DNA of 17,450 nt from Cylindrotheca closterium (taxonomy: Eukaryota; Bacillariophyta; Bacillariophyceae; Bacillariales; Bacillariaceae): NCBI GenBank assembly GCA_933822405.4, contig CAKOGP040001807.1, forward strand, positions 1-17,450. Direction: 5' to 3'. Of this stretch, positions 8,308-17,450 are shown piece by piece (the first letter of the stretch is position 1; the number at the start of each line of letters is the position of its first letter). A model generated the notes under the pieces. The model was given only the letters and a program-made list of their open reading frames with translations. It searched no databases and was not told the DNA's origin. Position numbers and translations under genes: made by a program.

Positions 8308-8400
8308 GGTTCTGTGGGTATGGGACAAGAAAGCTTTGGTAGCGGCAAAGAGAAGGCACAAGCAAATGGGAAGGAACAATCAGAATTTTTTATGACGATG

Positions 8401-8689
8401 CATGGATGGGCTAAGCAAGATCCTCAGAGACCACGAGAATGAACTTTAGACCACGAGAATGAACTTTGGCAAATGGGATACGCAAGCTTCACAGATTACC
8501 TCTCATAGCATCAGAAAGGGAGCGACAAAGTGGCTGAGTGAACGGCCTGGGGGGATCACTCCCAATCTCAATATGTATTCAAGGAGGATGGTCTTTGGGT
8601 GGCGTCAAAGACGTCTATATGAAATACTACTACTAGGTAGAACAAAACTCACTTGGTGGTGGAATGAAACCCAGCCTTTTCTTGTATAG
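8401..8689 (+). pseudogene. Duplicated C-terminal fragment of the tyrosine recombinase
   Basis: This is the second copy of the recombinase C-terminal part, carrying HSIRKGATKW and the putative tyrosine (8618-8620), the 20-bp duplication (8428-8467) and the same stop. It lacks the N-terminal half with the first arginine, since the duplication starts downstream of it. It cannot encode an active recombinase. Confidence 0.75.
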
Positions 8690-9773
8690 CAGCATACTGT
8701 ATTAATAAATTCTATTCTACTTTTGATAAGTTATTAGTACTAGCTGTGGATGCAATTCTTTTTATACTATCTCTGCTTCAAATTGTATCAACGTGTCACA
8801 CTGTTTGGAGGATCGCCCCCACCAAAACTCGTCTTTTGGTGTAGCTAGCTAATACCACAAGAACTATCAGAACATTTTTAGACCACCCGAGCACTGTCAT
8901 TCCGCGGAATCTATACTAATGGTGAGCTTGCCGCAACAACAAGAAATCCTTGCGTGCATACGAATAAAGGATACACACGAAAATAAGTTTTTTAAGGCAG
9001 AGGTGCTGCCAACTACTACTAGCATGGAACGCGCAGGAAGTAGTAGAAGCTAGGAGAGATGAGAATCAGTATTGTACCTGTGGTGAAGAAGAAAAGCCAA
9101 AAGCATTCTCGATGCAGAAGAAGAAAGGAGAAGCACCCATGGAGGTGGACGATGAGCAGTGAGGCTTACATTGTAAATTTTGTTTAAAACTCAAATTGTT
9201 TCTACACCATATAAAACTATGTGATTTGGGTCTTGTTTTACACAATAAAAGTCAATTTGCTGTTTTGACGTGACGAACAGTGTGCGCATGTCATGCCCTT
9301 TTCAAAAAATCAATAAAAATGCATTTGAAATCGATTTGGGAACGGATTGACTAATATGACTTCAAATAGTTGGACTTTTTCTGAAGTTGCCAATTCAAGA
9401 TTAGATGAGGAAATGCCAGAGGATAATCAAGAAAAGCCTCAGATAGGATGATCTATTCCTCTGGGTGGATACTCCATCACCAAAACCACGCTTTGAGCTA
9501 TGTATCCGTCACTACATCATGCAAATAAACAGCAATTGCACCCTGCTTTGTCTTCATTCATATGACTGCTTACCAATATCACATATGAGTGGACTTTCCT
9601 ATTTACATGCAGTAAGGTTCTATATTGAGTCAAAGCTTTATATAGCATGGCGACTAGTGCCTACAAATACAGGTAGTTTCACACTTAGGCAAATCTGCAC
9701 ATATATCTTTTGAAGGAGACAACCTTCCCCCTTTATAGGTGGACACAATAACCGGCAAAAGTGCGCTTTAAGG

Positions 9774-9814
9774 GAATCTGAGAAAAACTCAGATTTGTTC
9801 GTAAAAGGGTTAAG
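9774..9814. repeat. Hairpin-forming 40-bp module, copy 2
   Basis: Exact duplicate of 7747-7787 inside the second 2,027-bp unit; the stem-loop lies at 9775-9795. Confidence 0.7.
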
Positions 9815-10220
9815 GGATTTTTCTAATACAATGAAAAATCAATGGTCATTCCAATTGGATTTGAAAAAATTTGACGTATAAAATCCGTTGAAAACAGACG
9901 TTGTACATCGATTCAAATACACAGAAAATACTCGAAATTTGTACATTTGGAATGGGCCTGAACGTTCCCTATAAGTACCAGGGAAATTCCCTAAAAGTAG
10001 TTCCCTAAAAATCCCCGGGAAGTTCCCTAAAAGTTCCCTTTTTTTGTTTTGGGGTGTCCGTCCAGACAAACGGGTCATGTTATAATGTTCGTCTTTTCCG
10101 CGCGGAAACACAAAATTTTGATGATCGGAGGATCTTGAAATACACGTTTTTGCCACACGGTCCTGATGTTTAGCCTGCGTTTTGGGTACAAGAGAAGTCC
10201 TATTATTTAAAGTCACCCGG

Positions 10221-10469
10221 ATGGGCATCACGAAAGCTGAAGCAGCACTGGCCTCTGATTGGGAGAAGGAGAAGCAGTGGAAGGCTTTGGGAGCAATCCC
10301 ATACATACACAAGGAGAACAATTTGTCTTTCTAAGGTTCTGTGGGTATGGGACAAGAAAGCTTTGGTAGCGGCAAAGAGAAGGCACAAGCAAATGGGAAG
10401 GAACAATCAGAATTTTTTATGACGATGGCATCCTTTTTGCTCGAAAGGGAAGATAACATCAAAACATAG
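10221..10469 (+). pseudogene. Coding-like ORF with one in-frame TAA, native right end
   Basis: This is the second copy of the 8194 ORF, here with its presumed original continuation. ATG at 10221, an in-frame TAA at 10332-10334, then GQESFGSGKEKAQANGKEQ and EFFMTMASFLLERED to a TAG at 10467-10469, about 81 sense codons. The charged, helix-like composition on both sides of the TAA suggests the C-terminus of a real protein with a nonsense mutation. The family is unknown; it may be part of a mobile element. Confidence 0.3.
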
Positions 10470-10653
10470 CACTAGGAGCAACAGCACAGTAATGCTGTAA
10501 ATGAAACGATTTATACTTTTTGCATGTGTTGTATTCAAATGTCTTCTGGCTTGAATAGGGCAAGACGTATACGTTTTGAATGTTCGATGGTGATTTCGTT
10601 TAGTTGTGTGTGTGCAGCAGGAAAAGTGGGTTGTATTTTGAAGACATGGTTTA

Positions 10654-10881
10654 GTGGGGAGAAAAATGTGGGGAGTGGAATTTTTGCCGTTGCATACAAA
10701 ATTAGCCGTTAACCACTTGTTTTCGGCCAGTATTTTCCAGACAAACTCTCAGATTGCCGATCGCAAATTAGAATCCGAGGTTTTCTCAGATTCTATTGCA
10801 AAAAAAAGAGAATCCGAGAAAAACTCGGATTTGTTCGTAAAAGGGTTAAGTGAGTGCGGCGGAAACATTTCTACCAGTTAG
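10654..10881 (+). pseudogene. Coding-like remnant with repeated ESExxSD motif
   Basis: Open frame of 75 codons from a GTG (no ATG at that position) to a TAG at 10879-10881. The second half is the interesting part: QIADRKLESEVFSDS and then KKRESEKNSDLFVKG. It contains two ESExxSD motifs 13 residues apart and shares ESEKNSDLFVKGL with the remnants at 7687-7854 and 9714-9881. No family is recognised. It is likely a relic of a repeated element. From 10470 to 10653 I see nothing else. Confidence 0.3.
10771..10850. repeat. Diverged hairpin modules, half-type and full-type side by side
   Basis: At 10772-10792 AATCCGAG, five bases (GTTTT), CTCAGATT gives a stem with one C-A mismatch (a G-U pair on the minus-strand RNA). 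At 10811-10831 AATCCGAG, five A, CTCGGATT gives a perfect stem, followed by the same 19-base tail as at 7769-7787. Compared with copy 1 both arms changed, so pairing is kept. Read in frame, both are serine third positions (ESE..SD), so a synonymous coding explanation also fits. Confidence 0.65.
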
Positions 10882-13331
10882 GGTTATTCAATGCAATTTG
10901 GTCAACAATTTGGCCAGATCACTCCAGATCATGCTTTGGGGCAACAAACTTACATGTGATTCAAACTTCCCATTTGCTTAGGTACCTTGATCTAGACAGG
11001 CCGAATCTATTGATAGGTCCAGTAATCCTTTGTCCAATAGAGGCAGTAAAAGGGACTGGCAGGTTGTTGTTTGGGTTTCTGTCTACATGGTGCCAGGAGG
11101 ACCCGCCAAAATGGAGCAAACTCATAATTTACCAAACCAACTCATCATATTGGTCAAATTTTATATGCCAATGGTCGAATTCTTCTTCTGCTAACAACGC
11201 ACTTGCTCAAAATATATGCAGAGAAGAGATTGGTGTATTGTCTTTTTATTTTGTGGCTTTCTGGGTCCACCAAGGCCAGTTTCCCAAGAGCAACAGATTC
11301 TGATGATAGGGCTTGAGTTTGAATTTGGCACCGGATAACGCCGCTAGGCACCACCTTCCTGCATCTAGGGACGTCTTCACATACAAAGTTGATGATGCAT
11401 GTGCACCCTAGTTGGTGTCTATGAACTTCTTACCGACAAAGTCATCATTAGACCAACACACAGTTTTTGTTACCATCGTCATCAGTAGAAATTTTTTGTT
11501 GTGCCTCATTTATTGTTGTTTGGCTTCCATATTACCAGTTGGTGCAATGGGAACAGTTGGGTGTTGCGCCAGTCCATTGTTGCGCAAAATGTAGTTGATT
11601 TTCATGTTTGTGTTGTTTCTCTTTTTATTTTGGCTGTGTTGATTGAGATTCGGGATCTGGAGTAGAATCCTGCCGTGTCCCACAAAAGGCTGAGGACTAA
11701 AAAGTGCCTTGTTCAAGCCACGGCCTTCTTACACAACCAAACTGAAGCGACAACTTAGATCTCAACTATCCAATTTAACCTAGACAACGCTGATCTTGGG
11801 ATTTGAGCTTCTGATGGACCAATTTTTGACTTTGCAAAAGGGACATCGTCATATCAAACAAATCAAACTCGAGCATCAAGGGGCCTCTTGTTGGCACTCC
11901 TTGCAAATGAGACAATGTGGTTGGTTTCATAGTTCACTATGGATATTTTTCTGTATCTAGAGCTCTTACTGGGAAATGAAACCCTACCGCTCCTCCCCTT
12001 TATGCAGCAGAATGGAAATGTGTGGCGTTTGGGACAATTTGCATACGACACAAACGGTCGATATTTTGTGTGGTTGATGCAGATTCAAGCACAGGCACAC
12101 TTCCCCAGCTCATCATGAATAAGTAGTCTCCCAAGATAGTGGGCTGGAAGGATGGTATCATCTGGGACTACTGCCGATTGCTCCTGCTTTTAGACAATCC
12201 GATTTTAATAGTGCTCGGCCAGATGTTGCTTCATCTCCAAGAGGTTTGAAGCACCTTTGCCATATAATGTACCGGGACAACGAATAGGGATATCATTTTA
12301 GTAGAAATATTCAATATCCAGGAGGGGTTTGGCCATGAGTCCGAGTCTAGCAGTCCATGGAACCGAGGGTTGGAGACAGCAGACGCTTCATATTAAATCG
12401 GTCATCTTCAGCCATTTGATCATTGTATGTGGGGCCAACAGCCAGTCTATCTACTGCATCAGTATCTATTGCAACCCTAAAGCACTATTGCATTTTCTAC
12501 CAAGGGTATAGTCTACATCTATGGTCATAATGTGTACTGGCTTGCAGGCTTTCAAGTCTATCAACATCTATACTAATTAGTCAATTCTGGAGAAAATGGG
12601 TACCTCATAGCCCTTTCATAGCTCCTCCAAATCTGGAATGCCAAATGATTGCCCATTGTATTCAAGAATCAAGACAGATCTTTGTTTAATGTCCCCATCA
12701 CACAAATCATCAATCCAGTTCATGAATTATGTACCAGTAAAATTTCAATGCATCCAACACCCTGTAGTGGATTCACAATTGTTATGAATAAAGTACTGGA
12801 AAAGGTTTCTCAACAATGTTGTAGTGGTTGAGCTGAAAGCTCAACAATTTCATTTGATAACCTGGAAAAGCGAGTGGTTCTCAGCTTATAGGCAATATAG
12901 AAGGGTTTTTGAAGCTCTCACAAATTCATTGTTGCCTCATTCTGGCCGTCGAATGCTGGCTTGAATTGTTGCTTTGAAGTTTGGCAGCAAGTTTTGGGTT
13001 TGCATGGGCATTTTGGAAATTTCTTGTGCATCCAATCTTCACACAACCACTCCATTTGGGCGACTTGTTTGGTTCCCTCTTTGGTTGTATTGGTGCAAAT
13101 TTGGAGCTTGCAGAGGTCGTTGTTGCCAACCAATGGTCATCGCTCCGATGTGCAGGATTTTTGGCAAGGCATGGAATTTTGGCCATTTTGGTCCAAAAGA
13201 AAATGTCACAGCTTCGGCCAAAGTCATCATGATTGCCAACAATATTCTAGGACAACCTAGCCGATAACTAAGAGAATATATTTTTAAAGCTGCGTTGGTT
13301 AATTCTTTTTTTATCATAGTCATCTGATCAC
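10882..13331. other. Long stretch without a recognisable gene
   Basis: No frame on either strand gives a recognisable family, and all are short or lack ATG support. On the minus strand from about 12699 down to 12485, one frame reads protein-like peptides (RSVLILEYNGQSFGIPDLEE, then LIDLKACKPVHIMTIDVD) interrupted by TGA, TAA and TAG. This may be an old decayed gene. Minus-strand frames near 11863-12051 and 12926-13186 are basic and unremarkable. The 5' LTR and primer-binding site of the copia element that starts near 13332 may lie in the last few hundred bases, but I could not identify them. Confidence 0.4.
12827..12845. repeat. Perfect hairpin GTTGAGCT-GAA-AGCTCAAC
   Basis: An 8-bp perfect inverted repeat around a 3-base loop. 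CTCAAC just upstream (about 12810-12815) can pair with the same GTTGAG, and CAACAATGTTG beside it is another small palindrome. It sits 0.5 kb before the copia gag. Function unknown. Confidence 0.5.
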
Positions 13332-14027
13332 TTGAAGTTGCATTTGGGGGGGGGGGGGGTCCCATATGGGGATATCTGGCCGTGCAGATACATGTACTTG
13401 TTGAGTGGACGATTTCAAAATACTGGATGTGGTTCCAATGGAAGAAATGCTGGACAAAATAGATTGCAGCAAGGCCAAGGTAATGGTCAATACAATGGAA
13501 ATAAGAGTGGCAATTGTAGCCAAAAAGAGAAGAAGTTTCATCCTCTGACTAGAGGAAACATTAACAAATTTAGCTTTGATGAAGTAAAGAAGACATTGGT
13601 GATCGAAATGTCAGCGATGAAGATGGATCATATTGATGACATGATCTAGAGTGTACGAAACTTGAGTCTGTTTGATTTTGAAAGTGTGAAACCGACATTG
13701 GTATTGGTAACTGATGAGAACGATGCTGATAAGGAGATAAAGAATGAAGAAAGAAGAACTAATTATTTGGCTGATCGAAAGGATTGGAAGGCCAGGAAGA
13801 ATGTGTTTGATAACAATAAACGCAATGTCTATGGAATGATTATGAAGATGTGCACCGATCCCATGGTGGACAAGCTTGAGAGAGAAGCTGACTTTGAAAA
13901 CAAACTATTCAATGATCCTGTGGAGTTATTGATGCGGATCAAGAAATTTATGACGACTACTGTTGATACAGAATGGGAATATTTTGGTCTGTGGAAGACC
14001 ATGAGCAATCTGATTGCGAGTTTTTGA
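13332..14027 (+). pseudogene. Copia (CoDi-like) Gag, N-terminal part, broken
   Basis: This is the capsid part of a Ty1/copia gag-pol. ATG at 13332, or more safely 13392 (MYLLSG). An N/G/Q-rich start leads to KKFHPLTRG. An in-frame TAG at 13647-13649 interrupts, but the frame continues (SVRNLSLFDF) to 14027. The signature is the block DPVELLMRIKKFMTTTVDTE followed by YFGLWKTMSNL, a Gag segment typical, from memory, of diatom CoDi-type elements. The frame ends at SNLIASF with a +1 change into the next frame at 14014-14027. Compared with remembered relatives, roughly 15-20 residues seem to be missing there, so a small deletion rather than programmed frameshifting is likely. Confidence 0.75.
13346..13359 (+). 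repeat. Run of 14 G
   Basis: A mononucleotide tract at the start of the copia gag frame, preceded by CATTT and followed by TCCCATATGGG. It falls inside the first open frame (coding four glycines). Because its length is prone to slippage and sequencing error, the true frame upstream of it is uncertain, and the ATG at 13392 is a safer start than 13332. Confidence 0.9.
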
Positions 14028-15387
14028 AAAATTGCAAGCTTTGCTTGGTGATGATTTTTTGGACAAATTTACTGAGAAGAGTCAGGAATATGATTTATTG
14101 GGAAGCGATGCTGAACGATTGCAACATACCGGTAAGAAGGAATCATGGGAAAGATTCATGGCCAACGGGTTTCTGTATAATTCCGATAGAGCCAAGTATC
14201 AATCAAGAATCGATGGAATGATGGCGCAGTACACGTTGAAGCATCTGGATTTCAAACAACGTTGTACATTTCCAACTACTTTGGAAAATGCTGCTGATGT
14301 TTTGAATCAACACAGGCTCGATAATAGGAAGAAGAATTCGAATGGAGGAAATTCGAATAGACAAGGCAAACAAAACAAATCAAACAACAATAAAAATGAC
14401 AGAGCTCAGTTTTCGCAACAACAAACTCGAGCGTGTTTTGTATGCGGATTAAAAAATCATGTCGCACCTCAATGTGCGGACAAATTGAAGCCGCGGGAAA
14501 AGTGGAAAAACCCGGAAAAATATAGGGATTATTCGGACAAGAATGGTCGTGGTAATCGTCAAAATATGCAACATGATGAAAATGCAACACGTGATGATAA
14601 TGAATCAGGAGATTCAAATACTCAATGGAACTATGGACGTTCCAACAATGGATCCCGTGGAGGACAATTTATTCAACAAGGACATACTGACAATCATCCA
14701 AGACAACAAGGGATGATGTTGTTTCAACACAACAATACTGGTATCCACTTGGATAGTGGATCTACTTTTCATTTGCGAACCAAGGAAGGTATTCTAAAAG
14801 ATTTTCACAAATGGACGGATGGAAGAGGATTTATATTTGATGAAGTTCCTGCTGACATGGAACTAGATGAAATTCACATAGGACCTAACAATTTAAATGA
14901 TGATATGGAAGGGTACTGTGCTCTACAGAGTGTGGAGAAGAACAAAGAGGGTTTCACAAACAAACAAGTGAAACAAGCAAATATTGCACAAAGTGGCTAT
15001 CATATGATGGGAGCACCTGGTGCAGAACTATTCAAGTTGGCGATTTGGGGAAATTTTTTCAAAAATTGTCCAATTACGGAGGAAGATGTTAATATCTCTG
15101 AAAAGATATATGGACCGAGCGTTTCAACAATTAAGGGCAAACAAAAGCGACCAACACCGAAGGCGGTGGTTGATGATTGGATCGAAATGCCCAAGGAACT
15201 CCTGAAACACAATTCGAACCTGGATTTATGTATCAACATTATGTTTATCAACAATGTCGCGTTTTTTGTCAGTATTGACAAAGCGATCAAATTCCGATTC
15301 AGTACTGAACTGAAAGATCGGACAAAGGATGCTATTTACAAGTCGATTGACGAGATTTTACGCATTTATAATCATGCGGAATTTTGA
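14014..15387 (+). pseudogene. Copia Gag C-terminus, CCHC knuckle, protease and integrase start
   Basis: A 457-codon frame opening at a TTG, so it is a continuation of Gag, not a new start. In order: Gag (FLDKFTEKSQEYDLL, GFLYNSDRAKY); an N/K/Q-rich linker; a zinc knuckle C-x2-C-x4-H-x4-C at 141-154 (nt 14434-14475); the aspartic protease motif HLDSGSTFHL (DSG at 247-249); the integrase zinc-binding region (GYHMMGAP...NCPITEEDV, 328-359); KIYGPSVSTIKGK; and the catalytic core start LCINIMFINNVAFFVS. The protease seems short: only about 80 residues separate DSG from the integrase zinc region, so its C-terminal half may be deleted. The first integrase aspartate is N408 (AAC at 15235-15237). The frame stops at a TGA (15385-15387), beyond which the same frame reads IKTIYCDNGFKPVF. 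The element is inactive. Confidence 0.85.
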
Positions 15388-15860
15388 ATCAAAACTATTT
15401 ATTGCGACAACGGATTCAAACCGGTATTTGATGATGTGAAAGATAATTTGGATGTGACCATGAATTATGCCGCGCCGGGCGAACACGAACCAACTATTGA
15501 GCACAGCAATCAAACATTGAAAGGATTATTCCGAGCATACTATCATCAAATGGTGTTCAAGGCGATTCCTAAGGTTTTGACTATTGCTTTACTCAAGGTT
15601 GTGACAAAGGTTATTTTAACTTTTATCCTGCAAAGGAGGGAATTTCAAAATATTACAGTCCACATATGATTGTGAGACAAAAACCGGTGGATTTTTCAAA
15701 AGAATGTGTTGCTGAAATTGGATCCTTTGTACAAGGATATGGTCACACGACCAACAACAGTCAACAATCAAGAATGATTGATGGTATTTATCTTGGGGTG
15801 AATGGCAGCATACAAGCCGGACATACGAGACCCTATGTAACGGTACTTCTGATCACCAAA
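15199..15860 (+). repeat. 662-bp integrase tandem duplication, first copy
   Basis: This starts at CTCCTGAAACACAATTC within the integrase core and ends at GATCACCAAA. The unit repeats at once. The first 230 bp or so carry several differences from copy 2, the remainder very few (one codon, L versus M, in the 77-codon frames at 15436 and 16108). Confidence 0.9.
15388..15860 (+). pseudogene. Copia integrase core, first copy, remainder
   Basis: This continues the integrase past the TGA: IKTIYCDNGFKP carries the second catalytic aspartate, and EHEPTIEHSNQTLKG carries the glutamate region of the D,D,E triad. A one-base loss at about 15607-15609 shifts the frame. After it, reading frame 3 gives ISKYYSPHMIVRQKPVDFSK and on to GHTRPYVTVLLITK. 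Both the TGA and the one-base loss also occur in the second copy, so they are older than the tandem duplication. Confidence 0.8.
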
Positions 15861-16532
15861 CTCCTGAAACACAATTCATACCTGAATTTGTGCATTGACA
15901 TTATGTTTATCAACAATGTCGCGTTTTTTGTCAGTATTGACAAAGCGATCAAATTCCAATTCTGTACTGAACTGAACTGAACTGAAAGATTGGACAAAAG
16001 ATGCTATCTACAAGTCAATTGACAAAATTTTACGCATTTATAATCATGCGGAATTTTGAATCAAAACTATTTATTGCGACAACGAATTCAAACCGGTATT
16101 TGATGACGTGAAAGATAACATGGATGTGACCATGAATTATGCCGCGCCAGGCGAACACGAACCAACTATTGAGCACAGCAATCAAACATTGAAAGGATTA
16201 TTCCGAGCATACTATCATCAAATGGTGTTCAAGGCGATTCCTAAGGTTTTGACTATTGCTTTACTCAAGGTTGTGACAAAGGTTATTTTAACTTTTATCC
16301 TGCAAAGGAGGGAATTTCAAAATATTACAGTCCACATATGATTGTGAGACAAAAACCGGTGGATTTTTCAAAAGAATGTGTTGCTGAAATTGGATCCTTT
16401 GTACAAGGATATGGTCACACGACCAACAACAGTCAACAATCAAGAATGATTGATGGTATTTATCTTGGGGTGAATGGCAGCATACAAGCCGGACATACGA
16501 GACCCTATGTAACGGTACTTCTGATCACCAAA
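15861..16532 (+). repeat. 672-bp integrase tandem duplication, second copy
   Basis: Same unit plus a 10-bp insertion in a TGAAC run (three ACTGA units near 15966-15981, one in the first copy). The offset to copy 1 is 662 before and 672 after that point. The right edge (GATCACCAAA then CAAGTGATCAAA) reads on into the normal continuation of pol. Confidence 0.9.
15861..16532 (+). pseudogene. Copia integrase core, second copy
   Basis: This begins LLKHNSYLNLCIDIMFINN in frame with the end of copy 1. Here the first catalytic residue is aspartate (GAC at 15897-15899), unlike the asparagine in copy 1. The 10-bp insertion makes a TGA after FCTELN (stop ending at 15980). The shared TGA and the shared one-base loss (near 16279-16281) follow. 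The frame 16338-16841 then carries MIVRQKPVDFSK onward. Neither copy can make a whole integrase. Confidence 0.8.
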
Positions 16533-16832
16533 CAAGTGATCAAAATTGTGGAACAAATGGCACACGACAAGGGCGTTTGTGATTTGCATACTTATCATTG
16601 GAAGGTGATTTGCTCGCAGGAGTGGACCCAGATGAACTATGGGATGATACATCTATTCCACGCAAAAATGAATACAAACAAAGCGATGAGAATCTTTGTA
16701 ATGAAAAGATTGATCAAGATGAAATTGATGCTTTACCTGAAGAAGCGGAAGAATTTATTGAAAACTATGATGATGAGCACACCAAAAATGTCAAAGAACA
16801 GACAGAAGACAGGAGTGTTGCAAGTATTTATG

Positions 16833-17014
16833 AATGATTGAGATGGAGAATTGATGATGAAAATTCCGATCAAGATCCCAATCCAAATGACAAATATCAG
16901 AATGATGAGAATTTAAATGAAAAGATTCAAGAAATTGAAGAAGACATTCAAAAGGACAAAGAAGATGTCGAATCACTTAACGATGAAGAACAAATCGAGG
17001 AAACACGCGAAACA
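16833..17014 (+). repeat. 182-bp tandem duplication, first copy
   Basis: This begins AATGATTGAGATGGAG and ends GAAACA. About 12 differences from copy 2 (roughly 93 percent identity by eye). 182 is not a multiple of three, so the two copies are read in different frames. Confidence 0.9.
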
Positions 17015-17196
17015 AATGATTGAGATGGAGAATTGATGATGAAAATTCCGATCAAGACCCCAATCCAAATGACAAATATCAGAATGATGAGGATTTAGAT
17101 GAAAAGATTCAAGAAACTGAAGCAGACATTCAAAAGGACAAAGAAGATATCAAATCACTTAACGATGAAGAACAAGTCAAAGAAAAACGCAAAACA
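17015..17196 (+). repeat. 182-bp tandem duplication, second copy
   Basis: Encodes the same WRIDDENSDQDPNPNDKYQ stretch in a shifted frame. Most amino-acid differences are among E, D, K and N, keeping the charged character. The stop of copy 1 (TGA 17021-17023) overlaps its start. Confidence 0.9.
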
Positions 17197-17450
17197 TATG
17201 AGGAAAATGACGATTTAATTGATCGAATTCAAGATGAAATCAAAGAATGTGAAAATCAAGTCAATGATGTTCACAAATTTGTAGCAAATTTCGATGTAAT
17301 GAAAATTATGAATCTGACGATAATTCGGACAAATCAAGTAACTATGATAATTGTGAAAATGATGAAGTGAATAAACAGGACATATTCAGTCCAAGGAAAA
17401 CCAGGAGTGGTAAATCTTATGTTCAAGATGGAATAAAAATGAGACCAACC

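Larger units (their letters stand above)
6374..8400 (+). repeat. 2,027-bp tandem duplication, first copy
   Basis: This starts at CATGGATGGGC inside the recombinase remnant and ends at TATGACGATG. The next base begins the second copy. Every stretch I compared between the copies is identical at a constant offset of 2027, including four long translated frames. The boundaries show no shared bases: the base before the left end differs from the last base of the unit, and the base after the right end differs from the first. The copy contains the recombinase C-terminus, small coding-like remnants, a TTCCCT repeat cluster, two palindromes and the 40-bp hairpin module. Confidence 0.95.
8401..10427 (+). 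repeat. 2,027-bp tandem duplication, second copy
   Basis: The second copy begins immediately after the first and ends at GACGATG before GCATCC. The right junction is presumably the original one, because there an open frame reads smoothly across the boundary (SEFFMTMASFLLERED). In the first copy the same frame is joined to the recombinase sequence. No difference between copies was seen, which implies a recent event, strong homogenisation or an assembly error. Confidence 0.95.
16533..17450 (+). pseudogene. Copia pol acidic linker between integrase and RT, continuing past the edge
   Basis: After QVIKIVEQMAHDKGVCDLHT the frame shifts between about 16590 and 16598 to LLAGVDPDELWDD, then an acidic, lysine-containing, coiled-coil-like stretch (KIQEIEEDIQKDKEDVESLN). 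A TGA follows SIYE (16835-16837), and the 182-bp duplication shifts the frame again. From 17292 to the edge, frame 3 is the natural one: ESDDNSDKSSNYDNCENDEV and then SPRKTRSGKSYVQDG. A long acidic linker ending in a TRSGR-like motif precedes RT in CoDi-type elements, from memory. RT and RNase H are outside the window. Confidence 0.7.

Noticed and set aside
13333..13360. G-quadruplex regulatory element at the G14 run
   Set aside because: A single homopolymer of uncertain length, more likely slippage or sequencing artefact. It is listed only as a repeat.
15405..15425. tRNA-like T-loop sequence GGATTCAAACCGG
   Set aside because: It is integrase coding sequence (CDNGFKP), with no cloverleaf around it.

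Overview
The window looks like eukaryotic nuclear DNA from a microalga, most likely a diatom. The reason is the mobile-element families present: a tyrosine-recombinase-class (DIRS/Ngaro-like) reverse transcriptase with a CCCH-finger Gag, a Crypton/DIRS-type tyrosine recombinase, and a Ty1/copia gag-pol of the CoDi type familiar from diatom genomes. That assignment rests on remembered family features; no search was run. I see no intact host gene, rRNA, tRNA or bacterial operon. Many apparent starts of the long frames are not ATG, and nearly every long frame is broken by stops or frameshifts. I read the window as a graveyard of mobile elements.

Layout. Positions 1-4591 (minus strand) hold a retroelement read from right to left. 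Its Gag starts at an ATG at 4591 and carries a CCCH zinc finger near 2530-2589. A possible 113-bp intron at 2417-2305 could join Gag in frame to a pol polyprotein. The pol is cut by one TAG at 1501-1499 and has a damaged RT catalytic motif (YVDV) at 839-850. Positions 5109-5700 are a minisatellite of about 35-bp units, each built from two copies of a near-palindromic 13-mer. Positions 5912-6662 (plus strand) are a decayed tyrosine recombinase.

Positions 6374-8400 and 8401-10427 are two 2,027-bp direct tandem copies with no difference in any stretch I compared. Each carries the recombinase C-terminus, several short coding-like remnants, a TTCCCT repeat cluster and a hairpin-forming 40-bp module. 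A diverged copy of that module lies at 10810-10850. Positions 10882-13331 hold no recognisable gene, only possible heavily decayed coding on the minus strand.

Positions 13332-17450 (plus strand) are a decayed copia gag-pol: Gag, CCHC knuckle, aspartic protease, an integrase core present twice through a 662/672-bp tandem duplication, and the acidic linker that precedes RT, itself carrying a 182-bp duplication. RT and RNase H would lie beyond the right edge.

How the parts relate. The minus-strand RT/Gag and the plus-strand recombinase are both of types found in tyrosine-recombinase retrotransposons. They face away from each other across the minisatellite, so one functional element is not shown. 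Repeated tandem duplication at every scale (20 bp, 35 bp, 182 bp, 0.66 kb, 2.0 kb) is the dominant theme.
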